A stretch of 5,390 bases of DNA from JBEKDJ01 sp050014415 (GCA_050014415.1 JBEKDJ010000386.1:1-5390), one strand, 5' to 3'. Positions 1-5,265 are shown, counted from the stretch's first letter. Notes: generated by a model not told the origin, from the letters alone. Translations and numbers: made by a program.

Positions 1-353
1 CTGTCCTTCTTTTCTTGGTTTATCGATTCATATATCGTATTTGCCAATCGTGACGGGCTCGTGAGAGTCCGCCGATCCTGACGCTTCACGACAACCAGGG
101 ATTCTTCCTCCTCCGCGAGTCTTTCCCCATTGACCAGAAAGAAAAAATTCACTGAAAGAGCGCGGGCGATTTTTGTGAGAGCGCCGATCGTTGGTTCTCT
201 CTTGAGGTTTTCTATCTGAGAAAGGTAACTTTTAGTGAACCCAGCTTGCTTGGCCAATGCTTCGACACTTAGCTTATTTTTACGCCTTAAATATTTAATT
301 TTAGAGGATATTTCTTCCCATATATATTCTGCTTCTTTTTCTGTCTTATTCAT
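1..353 (-). CDS. XRE-family HTH regulator, likely with a C-terminal cupin domain (partial, 3' end beyond the window)
   Basis: This frame starts at an ATG at 353 and stays open for 117 codons to the left edge, where it is cut off. Residues about 18-73 form a classic lambda-repressor-type (XRE/HTH_3) DNA-binding domain: KIKYLRRKNKLSVEALAKQA is the first helix pair, FTKSYLSQIEN is the recognition helix, and EPTIGALTKIARALSV closes the fold. An acidic linker follows, then VVVKRQDRRTL, a stretch typical of XRE regulators that carry a small-ligand-sensing cupin barrel behind the HTH. The cupin itself would lie outside the window, so that half is inferred. The family binds DNA as a dimer and often represses its own gene; the palindrome at 362-388 over the promoter fits this. 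No Shine-Dalgarno sequence precedes the ATG. The HTH call is very safe; the cupin and the ligand are not known. Confidence 0.9.
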   Translation of the reverse strand, partial: MNKTEKEAEYIWEEISSKIKYLRRKNKLSVEALAKQAGFTKSYLSQIENLKREPTIGALTKIARALSVNFFFLVNGERLAEEEESLVVVKRQDRRTLTSPSRLANTIYESINQEKKD

Positions 354-361
354 ACGATTAG

Positions 362-388
362 CATTTGTACACTCATAGTGAACAAATG
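362..388. promoter_or_regulatory. 27-bp palindromic operator candidate for the XRE regulator
   Basis: The sequence reads CATTTGT-n-CACT-nnn-AGTG-n-ACAAATG. Eleven of the twelve positions on each side of the 3-base centre pair; only the A/A at 369 and 381 breaks the symmetry. It covers the spacer and -10 of the regulator's promoter, where a bound dimer would block RNA polymerase. This makes autorepression the simplest reading. The symmetry is seen directly; the bound protein is inferred from position. Confidence 0.7.
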
Positions 389-392
389 TCAA
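364..392 (-). promoter_or_regulatory. Sigma-70-type promoter of the XRE regulator gene
   Basis: On the minus strand a consensus -35 TTGACA (392-387) is followed after exactly 17 bases by TACAAA (369-364), a 4/6 match to the -10 box. Transcription would begin near 357, only a few bases before the ATG at 353. The mRNA would therefore be nearly leaderless, consistent with the missing ribosome binding site. The palindrome at 362-388 overlaps nearly the whole promoter. Confidence 0.55.
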
Positions 393-393
393 G

Positions 394-1093
394 AAAAAAA
401 AGGGTTTTCTGAAAAAGCTTAGCAACCCCTGATCATGCCGATTAGTAATTGATTACATAGATTAGAAATGAGTTGAAATTAAAAATTTAAATTGTTGGGT
501 TCCCATGACGAAGCGGGGTGAGTTTGTAGATTGAATGGAGACGAGATATGTAGTGGGTAAGATTTTTGTAAGGAGAAATGAGGTTTCCTGACTAGCATTT
601 GAGTTGATGGACACCGTCAAGATAACCCTTCTCACAACTTTCAGCTGCTTATCTTCACTCTGGGGTAGATCTGAGGGTCAACGATTACGAAATCGTGCAT
701 CCCCATTCTATAAATGAAAATCATATTGAAACATTTTCGGTGTCCTTAAAACAGAAGATCTATAGCAGATAGTGAAACTTATGAATATTTAACCAGGACC
801 ACGAGATATGGAAATATTACTTTATGGTGAAGAGGGCCTTCACAAAGTGACCCATCTCCGAGCACACCGGTTCCTTTCCCTCTACGATAAAGGTGATCGT
901 CGTTCATGGGAGTTGAGAGAAATGATTCATGACGTATCCGGCAGGCGGAGCGTGGGCTTGTGGGGCGAATGCTGCAAGTCGCCCAGCCGATCATCCCGAG
1001 GCAGTTTGCACAGGCCAGCATTTGGCCGGCTTGGATTTTTTCTCCCACGTGTATCCCCCAGCCTTTCGAGTGAGAGTATCCGCTGGTAACATC
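394..1093. other. 700-base stretch without a supportable gene
   Basis: The first 400 bases are AT-rich and the part from about 850 on is clearly richer in G+C. Frames exist (plus 626-772 without a start codon; plus 808-1089 from an ATG; minus 779-1048 from a GTG), but none has a convincing ribosome binding site and none of the translations resembles a family I know. The plus frame 626-772 (containing VNDYEIVHPHSINENHIETF) reads somewhat like real protein and could be a gene relic. A short inverted repeat, ACGATT/AATCGT, lies at 681-696. I see no tRNA fold and no convincing promoter. Confidence 0.4.
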
Positions 1094-1134
1094 AAACGAG
1101 ACAACCTGGACAACAAGCCCCGGTTGTCTCGTTT
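1094..1134 (-). terminator. Hairpin downstream of hsp20, probable terminator
   Basis: A perfect 13-bp stem, AAACGAGACAACC (1094-1106) with GGTTGTCTCGTTT (1122-1134), encloses a 15-base loop. It starts 25 bases past the hsp20 stop codon at 1160. The A/T ends of the stem provide a short U-run in either direction, but there is no long U-tract, so termination may be only partial or the hairpin may mainly protect the 3' end of the message. Confidence 0.6.
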
Positions 1135-1159
1135 ATAAGCCTAACAACTTAACGGATCA

Positions 1160-1501
1160 TCAGGCTACGATTCTTTTGGTCTTGGTTTCCGCGCCACCTG
1201 CTTTGATAGCGACCTTCACAGCATCTTCCATCGGATCTTTGAAGGGCACCTCGATTCGGAGCAGGCCGTTCTCGTAGGTTGCTTCGGCTTTGTCCGGTTT
1301 CACCGGCCAACCTAGAGCCAGTGCTGAAACATACTCGATGTCCCTTGCTGGCGCTGTCAAATGGACGCTGTCTTCTAGGATCTTCACATCGATGGTATCC
1401 GTTGGCGCTCCTGGGATGGCGAACTCCACTACTAGCTTGTGGCTCTCTCCGTCAGCATATGCTACTGTATTGGGCGCAACCCTAATTCGATATTCCGGCA
1501 T
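1160..1501 (-). CDS. Small heat-shock protein, Hsp20/alpha-crystallin family (compact form)
   Basis: A 113-residue cytoplasmic chaperone predicted to hold unfolding proteins in a refoldable state without ATP. The alpha-crystallin domain fills almost the whole protein. Residues 23-50 (LVVEFAIPGA...ILEDSVHLTA) match the early beta strands of the family, and ATYENGLLRIEVPFKDP (74-90) is the signature strand pair with the conserved Gly-Leu-Leu (79-81). V95-K-V97 may serve as the C-terminal I/V-x-I/V contact motif. There is almost no N-terminal arm before the domain, and the usual arginine-rich F-x-R-x-F-x-L-P segment is replaced by YVSALALGWPVKPDK, so this is a short, diverged class. The start is secure: AAGGAGG lies 8 bases before the ATG. 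The gene stands alone with its own promoter (1562-1590) and a hairpin behind it (1094-1134). I saw no CIRCE element upstream. Confidence 0.9.
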   Translation of the reverse strand: MPEYRIRVAPNTVAYADGESHKLVVEFAIPGAPTDTIDVKILEDSVHLTAPARDIEYVSALALGWPVKPDKAEATYENGLLRIEVPFKDPMEDAVKVAIKAGGAETKTKRIVA

Positions 1502-1509
1502 CTTGGCAC

Positions 1510-1516
1510 CCTCCTT
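1510..1516 (-). promoter_or_regulatory. Strong ribosome binding site of hsp20
   Basis: AAGGAGG on the minus strand, 8 bases upstream of the ATG at 1501, is a near-perfect Shine-Dalgarno sequence and fixes the start. Confidence 0.85.
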
Positions 1517-1561
1517 TTAGAACATATTTTGTAACTATTCAGCCCCATCTATTAATTTAAG

Positions 1562-1590
1562 AGTATCTTACCCCCCCCTAAAAAAGTCAA
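1562..1590 (-). promoter_or_regulatory. Promoter of hsp20 with a homopolymer in its spacer
   Basis: On the minus strand a -35 TTGACT (1590-1585) and a -10 GATACT (1567-1562) are separated by exactly 17 bases. The spacer contains six T and then eight G in a row (C8 at 1571-1578 on the plus strand). The -35 lies in CCTTGACTT, which somewhat resembles the sigma-32 -35, but the CCCCAT -10 of that class is not at the right distance, so a sigma-70 type is preferred. The leader would be about 55 bases long. Confidence 0.5.
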
Positions 1591-1624
1591 GGATTTTTTT
1601 TAATATAAAAATATAAAAACTGAT

Positions 1625-1664
1625 GATTGCCAATTGAAATCAAGCACTCTCTAGCAAAATGTCC
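1625..1664 (+). repeat. Diverged 40-bp direct repeat, copy 1
   Basis: This copy aligns without gaps to 3450-3489. Identity is 19 of 22 over the first part (GATTGCCAAyTGwAATCAAGyA) and about 30 of 40 overall, ending in a shared TGTCC. It lies beyond the 3' end of the isochorismatase-like gene. Its role is unknown; it may be the relic of an element end or of a duplication. Confidence 0.5.
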
Positions 1665-1756
1665 AATTGCGGACTTCAGGAAGAAAGAGTGGAGAAGTAG
1701 GCTGTTCTTTCTACCTCATTATAATAATTTGGTAAACGGTAAAGAAAAATCCTCTC

Positions 1757-2383
1757 TTACTCGGTACTCTTAGATATTTCAGCGGAACTTTTCACAATTA
1801 CTATCTTATCGAGATTTTTTAAAGAGCGCTCATGGGCATCCTTATCCATTGAGGAAACGCAATCGGAGACCACTACCGGATAGAATCCCCTGTTCGAAGC
1901 ATCACGCGCTGATGACTCGATTCCGATCTCGGTCGCAATGCCCGTAAATATCAGAGTCATTATTCCTCGGTTTCTCATCATGTACTCGAAATTCGTTCCT
2001 ATGAATATGCTTGCCGTTGGTTTATCCAGAATAATGTCCCCTTTCTCTGGATGTAGGGCTTCGGGTATCTCTCTTTCCTTTGAGCCTGGTGACATGAAAT
2101 CAGGCAACTTGTCAACCTCCTTAATATTGAAGCGTCTCATTGTACTGTAGAAAGACCAGGACGACTGGAATTCTTTCGGAACAGGAGTTATCAGAGTGTA
2201 TACTATAGGCATCTTGCCACGTAGGCTCTTTTTTAGGCCTTTCAGGTTGCCTATAAACTCTTCTTTATTGAATATCCTATCCACAAGGCCATTTTGGACA
2301 TCCCAGACAATGAGACAAGAATGCTTAGGATCGACTATTTCTTTCAAATTTTCATAGATAATGATTCCATTTGTATTTTTCAT
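1757..2383 (-). CDS. Isochorismatase-fold protein without the catalytic cysteine
   Basis: A 208-residue soluble protein of the isochorismatase/cysteine hydrolase superfamily, a Rossmann-like fold that includes nicotinamidases, ureidoacrylate-type amidohydrolases and isochorismatases. Seen: the first catalytic Asp in CLIVWDVQNG (Asp28 from the chosen start), the Lys in ILDKPTASIF (Lys121), and the nucleophile loop TGIATEIGIESSARDASNRG, which normally reads T-D-x-C. Here the Cys position is Gly154, so ordinary thiol-based amide hydrolysis is not expected. EntB- and PhzD-type isochorismatases also have Gly there and work through the Asp, so vinyl-ether hydrolysis of an isochorismate-like substrate is possible, but nothing nearby supports such a pathway. 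The start at 2383 is chosen because AAGGAG lies 6 bases before it; an upstream in-frame ATG at 2428 has a weaker site and would add 15 residues with no family match. It is probably co-transcribed with the flavodoxin-like gene 87 bases upstream. It looks richer in A+T than its neighbours. Confidence 0.85.
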   Translation of the reverse strand: MKNTNGIIIYENLKEIVDPKHSCLIVWDVQNGLVDRIFNKEEFIGNLKGLKKSLRGKMPIVYTLITPVPKEFQSSWSFYSTMRRFNIKEVDKLPDFMSPGSKEREIPEALHPEKGDIILDKPTASIFIGTNFEYMMRNRGIMTLIFTGIATEIGIESSARDASNRGFYPVVVSDCVSSMDKDAHERSLKNLDKIVIVKSSAEISKSTE

Positions 2384-2389
2384 CAAAGG

Positions 2390-2395
2390 CTCCTT
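2390..2395 (-). promoter_or_regulatory. Ribosome binding site deciding the start of the isochorismatase-like gene
   Basis: AAGGAG on the minus strand, 6 bases before the ATG at 2383. The alternative ATG at 2428 is preceded only by AAAGGGAAAG at a longer distance, so the downstream start is preferred. Confidence 0.65.
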
Positions 2396-2470
2396 TTCCC
2401 TGAGATAGGCATTCAAAGGCAGAGCCATTTCTGACTTTCCCTTTGAATACCTTCCAAACCATTGAATTTA

Positions 2471-2938
2471 TTATTTGACAGTTCTTTTGGTTAGGTCTTT
2501 CACAAGTTCTTTACCAAGCATGTAACACTTTCCCTTCGCTTCATCGCTGATAGGACGTCCACTACCCACTGTCTCGCCTATCTGCCGGAAGAACCGGTGA
2601 GCAAGGGACTCGAAAGGCTGCTTTACTTTCCCGCCACCACCCCCGTGGGAGCAGAAAAGCACAGCTGGCTTTCCCTTAACAGACTCTCCTGACTGATCCC
2701 ACAGATAGATATCGTCAAAGAAGGTCTTGATCGTGCCGGCGACGTATGAGAAATAGTCAGGGGTGCCGACCGCAACCGCATCAGCAGCTAAAAATTCTTC
2801 CAGGGGTACCCGCCGTTCGTTTGTGTTAATAAGGTTAACTTCCGCTCCGGCTTCCCGAGCCCCCTCCGTAAGCGCTTCCGCAAGCACCTTTGTATTCCCA
2901 AACTGCTGGCTATGGTAGATGACAATAACTTTTCCCAT
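2471..2938 (-). CDS. Flavodoxin-fold, WrbA-like FMN-dependent NAD(P)H oxidoreductase
   Basis: A 155-residue cytoplasmic flavoprotein. The N-terminus MGKVIVIYHSQQFGNTKVLA is the first beta strand plus the FMN-phosphate loop (S-Q-Q-F-G-N-T, residues 10-16). GTPDYFSYVAGTIKTFFDDI (58-77) matches the second FMN-binding region of WrbA/NADPH-dependent FMN reductase proteins. VLFCSHGGGGG (93-103) is the third flavin loop, with an unusual run of five glycines. These proteins move electrons to quinones or other small acceptors; the substrate cannot be read from sequence. The start at 2938 is chosen because AAGGAG lies 5 bases before it. An ATG at 2953 would add MKGEN, but it has no ribosome binding site and its extra codons are simply that site read as protein. 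It is the first gene of a likely two-gene operon with the isochorismatase-like gene. A promoter with a consensus -35 lies at 3032-3061. Confidence 0.88.
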   Translation of the reverse strand: MGKVIVIYHSQQFGNTKVLAEALTEGAREAGAEVNLINTNERRVPLEEFLAADAVAVGTPDYFSYVAGTIKTFFDDIYLWDQSGESVKGKPAVLFCSHGGGGGKVKQPFESLAHRFFRQIGETVGSGRPISDEAKGKCYMLGKELVKDLTKRTVK

Positions 2939-2990
2939 GTTCTCTCCTTTCATCAGTGATTTCGAAAGGGTATGAAATCGGGTTCACCAT
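2910..2990 (-). CDS. Possible 26-codon leader peptide overlapping the flavodoxin gene start
   Basis: An ATG at 2990 follows AAGGAG (3006-3001) at a 10-base spacing and opens a frame MVNPISYPFEITDERREHGK plus six more residues, ending at TAG 2912-2910. It overlaps the first bases of the flavodoxin gene in another frame, so its translation could influence initiation at 2938. There is no run of a single amino acid as in a classic attenuator. It may be a chance frame. Confidence 0.2.
   Translation of the reverse strand: MVNPISYPFEITDERREHGKSYCHLP
2944..2949 (-). promoter_or_regulatory. Ribosome binding site deciding the start of the flavodoxin-like gene
   Basis: AAGGAG on the minus strand, 5 bases before the ATG at 2938. 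It lies inside the extra codons that a start at 2953 would require, which argues against that longer form. Confidence 0.7.
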
Positions 2991-3031
2991 CCAACGAGAA
3001 CTCCTTCTTTATTATTTGAAATACTCAATAA

Positions 3032-3061
3032 TCTATAAGACTGAATCGATTATTTTGTCAA
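3032..3061 (-). promoter_or_regulatory. Promoter of the flavodoxin/isochorismatase-like operon
   Basis: On the minus strand a consensus -35 TTGACA (3061-3056) is followed after 18 bases by TATAGA (3037-3032), a 4/6 match to the -10. A start near 3025 would give a leader of about 87 bases. The -35 lies within a small inverted repeat, TTTGT-ttg-ACAAA, which might be an operator half-site arrangement. Confidence 0.5.
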
Positions 3062-3214
3062 ACAAAAAGGGAGAGGGATTTCTTTCTGGTTTTCATAAAG
3101 ATAAGGGTTAAATAATAAGTTGATGCAAGAAGCAAAGCAATCGCTTCCACCCACTCTTTTGTGGGATTTCTTATTACTCTTAATACATGAAATTGTGGGA
3201 GGGAAGGAGAAGGT

Positions 3215-3403
3215 ATGCTGGTGAGCAGGATGGTTTGGCGATTATGGGATGAAGTCCTGAATACTTGTGGGAAACGTGGGTTTGTGGAGCACAGGAAGAA
3301 GTCAACGGTCCCAATTTCGGGGCATCCAGAAGTTGAACATATCTTGCCAAGATGTGCGCTTTTTAAAAGCGTTCGATATGAAGAACAGATAGAAACTACT
3401 TAG
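3215..3403 (+). CDS. Hypothetical 62-residue protein, unrecognised
   Basis: The frame starts MLVSRMVWRLWDEVLNTCGK and ends SVRYEEQIETT before TAG. It is basic in the middle (EHRKKS), has two cysteines, no signal peptide and no membrane segment, and matches no family I know. The only positive sign is a good ribosome binding site, AAGGAG at 3204-3209, 5 bases before the ATG. I see no clear promoter, and the surrounding DNA is non-coding or decayed. It could be a small real gene, the opening of a degraded gene, or chance. Confidence 0.3.
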   Translation: MLVSRMVWRLWDEVLNTCGKRGFVEHRKKSTVPISGHPEVEHILPRCALFKSVRYEEQIETT

Positions 3404-3610
3404 AGGCTATACCCGTAGAAAATGAGTTAAGAATGGAGATTTCCCCGTCGATTGCCAACTGTAATCAAGTATGCCCCATTAAATTGTCCTGATCTCGATT
3501 ACAAGGAAGAAGTCACCATAGCTCTTGACAATGTCTGTACAATCAAATCCTGACTTTCGCAAATGAGGGAATTAGCGTTCCGGCCATACTCATTTCAGGC
3601 AGTGGATTGA
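3404..3610. other. Non-coding or decayed stretch between the 62-codon frame and the SnoaL-like fragment
   Basis: It contains the second 40-bp direct repeat (3450-3489) and short fragments open in one frame. One example is a plus-strand run reading ANEGISVPAILISGSGLTI at about 3560-3615, which looks protein-like but has no start, no long frame and no assignable family. No intact gene is supported. Confidence 0.35.
3450..3489 (+). repeat. Diverged 40-bp direct repeat, copy 2
   Basis: Same orientation and same length as 1625-1664, with strongest identity in the first 22 bases and a shared TGTCC end. Together the two copies bracket the flavodoxin/isochorismatase-like operon and the 62-codon frame. 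Confidence 0.5.
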
Positions 3611-3787
3611 CTATTTGATCTTGCCAAGCTGGCTAAATAGGCTGTAAGTATCCGCTACATCCCAATGCTCAGCAATCAGCCCATCCTGGATACGGAATAT
3701 ATCGACAACATCAAAGTTCAATCCGAATTTGGGTCTATAACTTCCTCGTAATGCCCCATGCCCGGGTTGCTTGAAATTTATCTTGAA
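3611..3787 (-). pseudogene. C-terminal remnant of a SnoaL-like/NTF2-fold gene
   Basis: On the minus strand an open stretch of 58 codons ends at TAG (3613-3611) and reads GLNFDVVDIFRIQDGLIAEH followed by WDVADTYSLFSQLGKIK. The V-D-I-F-R-x-x-D-G-x-I-x-E-H-W-D-V run is the hallmark C-terminal strand pair of SnoaL-like proteins (NTF2-like cone fold, often annotated as polyketide-cyclase-like or nuclear transport factor 2 family). Full-length members have roughly 110-150 residues. Here the frame is blocked upstream by TAA (3790-3788), contains no ATG or GTG, and the DNA beyond 3790 no longer resembles the family, so about half the gene is missing. It is probably a truncated dead gene; a frameshift linking to another frame (VVPILIQDKFQATRAWG) is possible just upstream but unproven. 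Confidence 0.75.
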
Positions 3788-3811
3788 TTAGTATTGGCAC
3801 CACTATACAAT
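3783..3811 (+). promoter_or_regulatory. Candidate promoter of the UroD/MtaA-like gene
   Basis: TTGAAT (3783-3788, 4/6 match) and TACAAT (3806-3811, 5/6 match) are 17 bases apart on the plus strand. Transcription from here would give a leader of about 170 bases, containing the inverted repeat at 3833-3875. The promoter sits exactly where the SnoaL-like remnant breaks off. Confidence 0.4.
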
Positions 3812-3832
3812 CTGCTATGGAAAAAAGGGAAG

Positions 3833-3875
3833 CAATCAGGCAAGCAAAGAGGTTATTTCCCTAGGAGCCTGATTG
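3833..3875 (+). promoter_or_regulatory. Inverted repeat in the leader of the UroD/MtaA-like gene
   Basis: CAATCAGGC (3833-3841) and GCCTGATTG (3867-3875) form a perfect 9-bp stem around a 25-base loop. A second small hairpin with a GAAA tetraloop (GGCT-GAAA-AGCC) lies at 3903-3914. These could be RNA control structures or a protein-binding site. I could not match them to a known riboswitch; in particular I see no cobalamin box. Confidence 0.35.
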
Positions 3876-3987
3876 AATTCGTGGATGAGAGAGTGTAGAA
3901 TCGGCTGAAAAGCCAATAAAAGGACAGGCGGCATAGGATAAGAAGCGTGACGATAGCATCATAGCGACTGGAAGGGAGGGGGAAAAG

Positions 3988-5265
3988 ATGAATCAACCTT
4001 ACTCAGATCCCGATGTAGGCAAGACACCGGAAAAGCTCTTTGCAGAACGTACCAAGCGGCTTCAGGATGCCCTGCATTTGAGGCAGCCCGACCGTATCCC
4101 GATTCAGCTCGACATGAGTTACATGCTTGCGGAGATGTACGGGGTCACTCACCAGGAGCAGCACGAGAACGCAGAGAAAGAACAGGAGATGCTGGAGAAA
4201 GCAGCGTTGTACTTTCAGCCTGATAGCATAATGGGGGTCTTCAACAACCCGGGACCGAGCCTCGCAGTAGGTGACCGGATGACGAAGTTTCCCGGCCACA
4301 GCATGGACCCGAACGGATCTTTTCAGTTCGTCGAAGGGGAATATATGAAGGCAGAGGATTATGATGCCTTCATCGAAGACCCGGCGGACTGGAGCATCCG
4401 GAAATATTGGCCTCGCGTCTTTACCGAGCTCGAAGGATTGGCCCTTCTACCTCCTTTGGGTATCGCAGCCTTCGGCGCCTACAGCCTGCCGCAGCTCGGC
4501 ATTTTCAAGGCCCCGCCGGTCGCCAAAGCGCTCCGTGCCCTCGCCAAGGCCGTCGAGGCCCAGGCTGTGGCGGATGCTCGGGCCATGACGTCGGGTCAGA
4601 AATTGGCGGCCCTTGGCTTTGCCCTTCCGACGCTGGTAGGTTCCGTAACGGAAGCCCCCTTCGATCTCATGTCGGACACGTTACGGGGCATGCGGGGCAT
4701 CATGCTCGACCTCTACCGCCGGCCCGAGAAACTGCTCGCTGCCCAGGAAAAGGTCCTTCGTTTTCAGCTTGAGTATGCCATCGGCTTCAGTCGAGCCACC
4801 GGCATCAATGCCTCTTTCATCCCCCTGCACCGAGGTTCCGACGGCTTTATGTCGCTGCCCCAGTTCGAGAGATTCTACTGGCCCCAGCTTAAAGCGTTCA
4901 TGTTGGGGCTGGTCGATGCGGGGATTATGCCCTATGTCTTCTATGAGGGGATATGGGACCAGCGGCTCCATTACCTTGCCGAACTACCCAGGGGAAAGAC
5001 CGTCGGGTGGTTCCAGTCAAGCGATATCTTCAAGGTGAAGAAAGTCCTAGGTGACACGATGTGCATTGTAGGCGGCATGCGTAATTCCTTGCTTCAGGCC
5101 GGCCCGACCGAGACGGTCCGTGCATTTACCATCAGGTTGTGCCGCGAGGTGGGCAAAGGCGGAGGCTTTATCATGTCCACCGGCGTCGGGGAGATGGAAG
5201 GTTGCAGACCTGAATTTGTCAAGGTGTGGGTTGACACGACGAAAGAATACGGTGTCTATGGATAG
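3988..5265 (+). CDS. Uroporphyrinogen decarboxylase (UroD/MtaA) superfamily protein, not HemE
   Basis: A complete 425-residue cytoplasmic protein with a TIM-barrel fold. Its layout fits the UroD/MtaA superfamily: an N-terminal R-L-Q-D-A-L-x-x-x-x-P-D-R-I-P segment (24-38), FERFYWPQLKAFMLGLVDAG (293-312), YVFYEGIWDQRLHYLAELP (316-334), then SSDIFKVKKVLGDTMCIVGG (344-363) and GGGFIMSTG (391-399). The HemE substrate signature R-x-P-x-W-x-M-R-Q-A-G-R is absent, so it is not the haem enzyme. The His-x-Cys zinc site of MtaA-type methylcobamide:thiol methyltransferases appears replaced by F-Y-E-G (318-321), so standard zinc-thiolate chemistry is doubtful. Anaerobes often carry many such paralogues acting on methylated or corrinoid-bound substrates; the reaction here cannot be named. 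The start is supported by AGGGAGG (3973-3979), 8 bases before the ATG. The gene stands alone, is clearly richer in G+C than the DNA to its left, and ends in a terminator hairpin that overlaps its stop codon. Confidence 0.88.
   Translation: MNQPYSDPDVGKTPEKLFAERTKRLQDALHLRQPDRIPIQLDMSYMLAEMYGVTHQEQHENAEKEQEMLEKAALYFQPDSIMGVFNNPGPSLAVGDRMTKFPGHSMDPNGSFQFVEGEYMKAEDYDAFIEDPADWSIRKYWPRVFTELEGLALLPPLGIAAFGAYSLPQLGIFKAPPVAKALRALAKAVEAQAVADARAMTSGQKLAALGFALPTLVGSVTEAPFDLMSDTLRGMRGIMLDLYRRPEKLLAAQEKVLRFQLEYAIGFSRATGINASFIPLHRGSDGFMSLPQFERFYWPQLKAFMLGLVDAGIMPYVFYEGIWDQRLHYLAELPRGKTVGWFQSSDIFKVKKVLGDTMCIVGGMRNSLLQAGPTETVRAFTIRLCREVGKGGGFIMSTGVGEMEGCRPEFVKVWVDTTKEYGVYG

Noticed and set aside
681..696. 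ACGATT-acga-AATCGT hairpin considered as a tRNA anticodon arm
   Set aside because: There is no acceptor stem, D-arm or GGTTCGAATC-type T-arm around it.
609..745. 8-bp inverted repeat GGACACCG (609-616) / CGGTGTCC (738-745), considered as ends of a small insertion element
   Set aside because: Matching stops at eight bases, no target-site duplication or transposase fragment is visible, and one such pair is expected by chance in a stretch of this size.
779..1048. Minus-strand 89-codon frame from a GTG, with a CANC motif (AGQMLACANCLG)
   Set aside because: The cysteine motif briefly suggested a DsrE-like protein, but the rest does not fit. The frame extends upstream into the hairpin at 1094-1134, which argues for chance openness.
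808..1089. Plus-strand 93-codon frame (MEILLYGEEGLHKVTHLRAH...)
   Set aside because: It has no convincing ribosome binding site and no recognisable family, its C-terminal half is a low-quality Ser/Arg/Pro-rich run, and other frames over the same bases are equally open.
1661..1756. Search for a terminator behind the isochorismatase-like gene (GTCC-aattgc-GGAC and GTAG...CTAC pairs)
   Set aside because: Stems of four bases without a U-tract are too weak to call.
3150..3165. CCCAC-TCTTTT-GTGGG hairpin considered as a terminator
   Set aside because: The stem is only 5 bp, no plus-strand gene lies upstream, and the following T-run is broken.
3903..3960. Leader of the UroD/MtaA-like gene considered as a cobalamin riboswitch
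   Set aside because: The conserved B12-box core and GCCACTG-type elements are not present; only short generic hairpins are seen.
3988..5265. Calling the UroD-like gene hemE
   Set aside because: The N-terminal substrate signature of true uroporphyrinogen decarboxylase is missing and the protein is distinctly longer than the usual roughly 350 residues.
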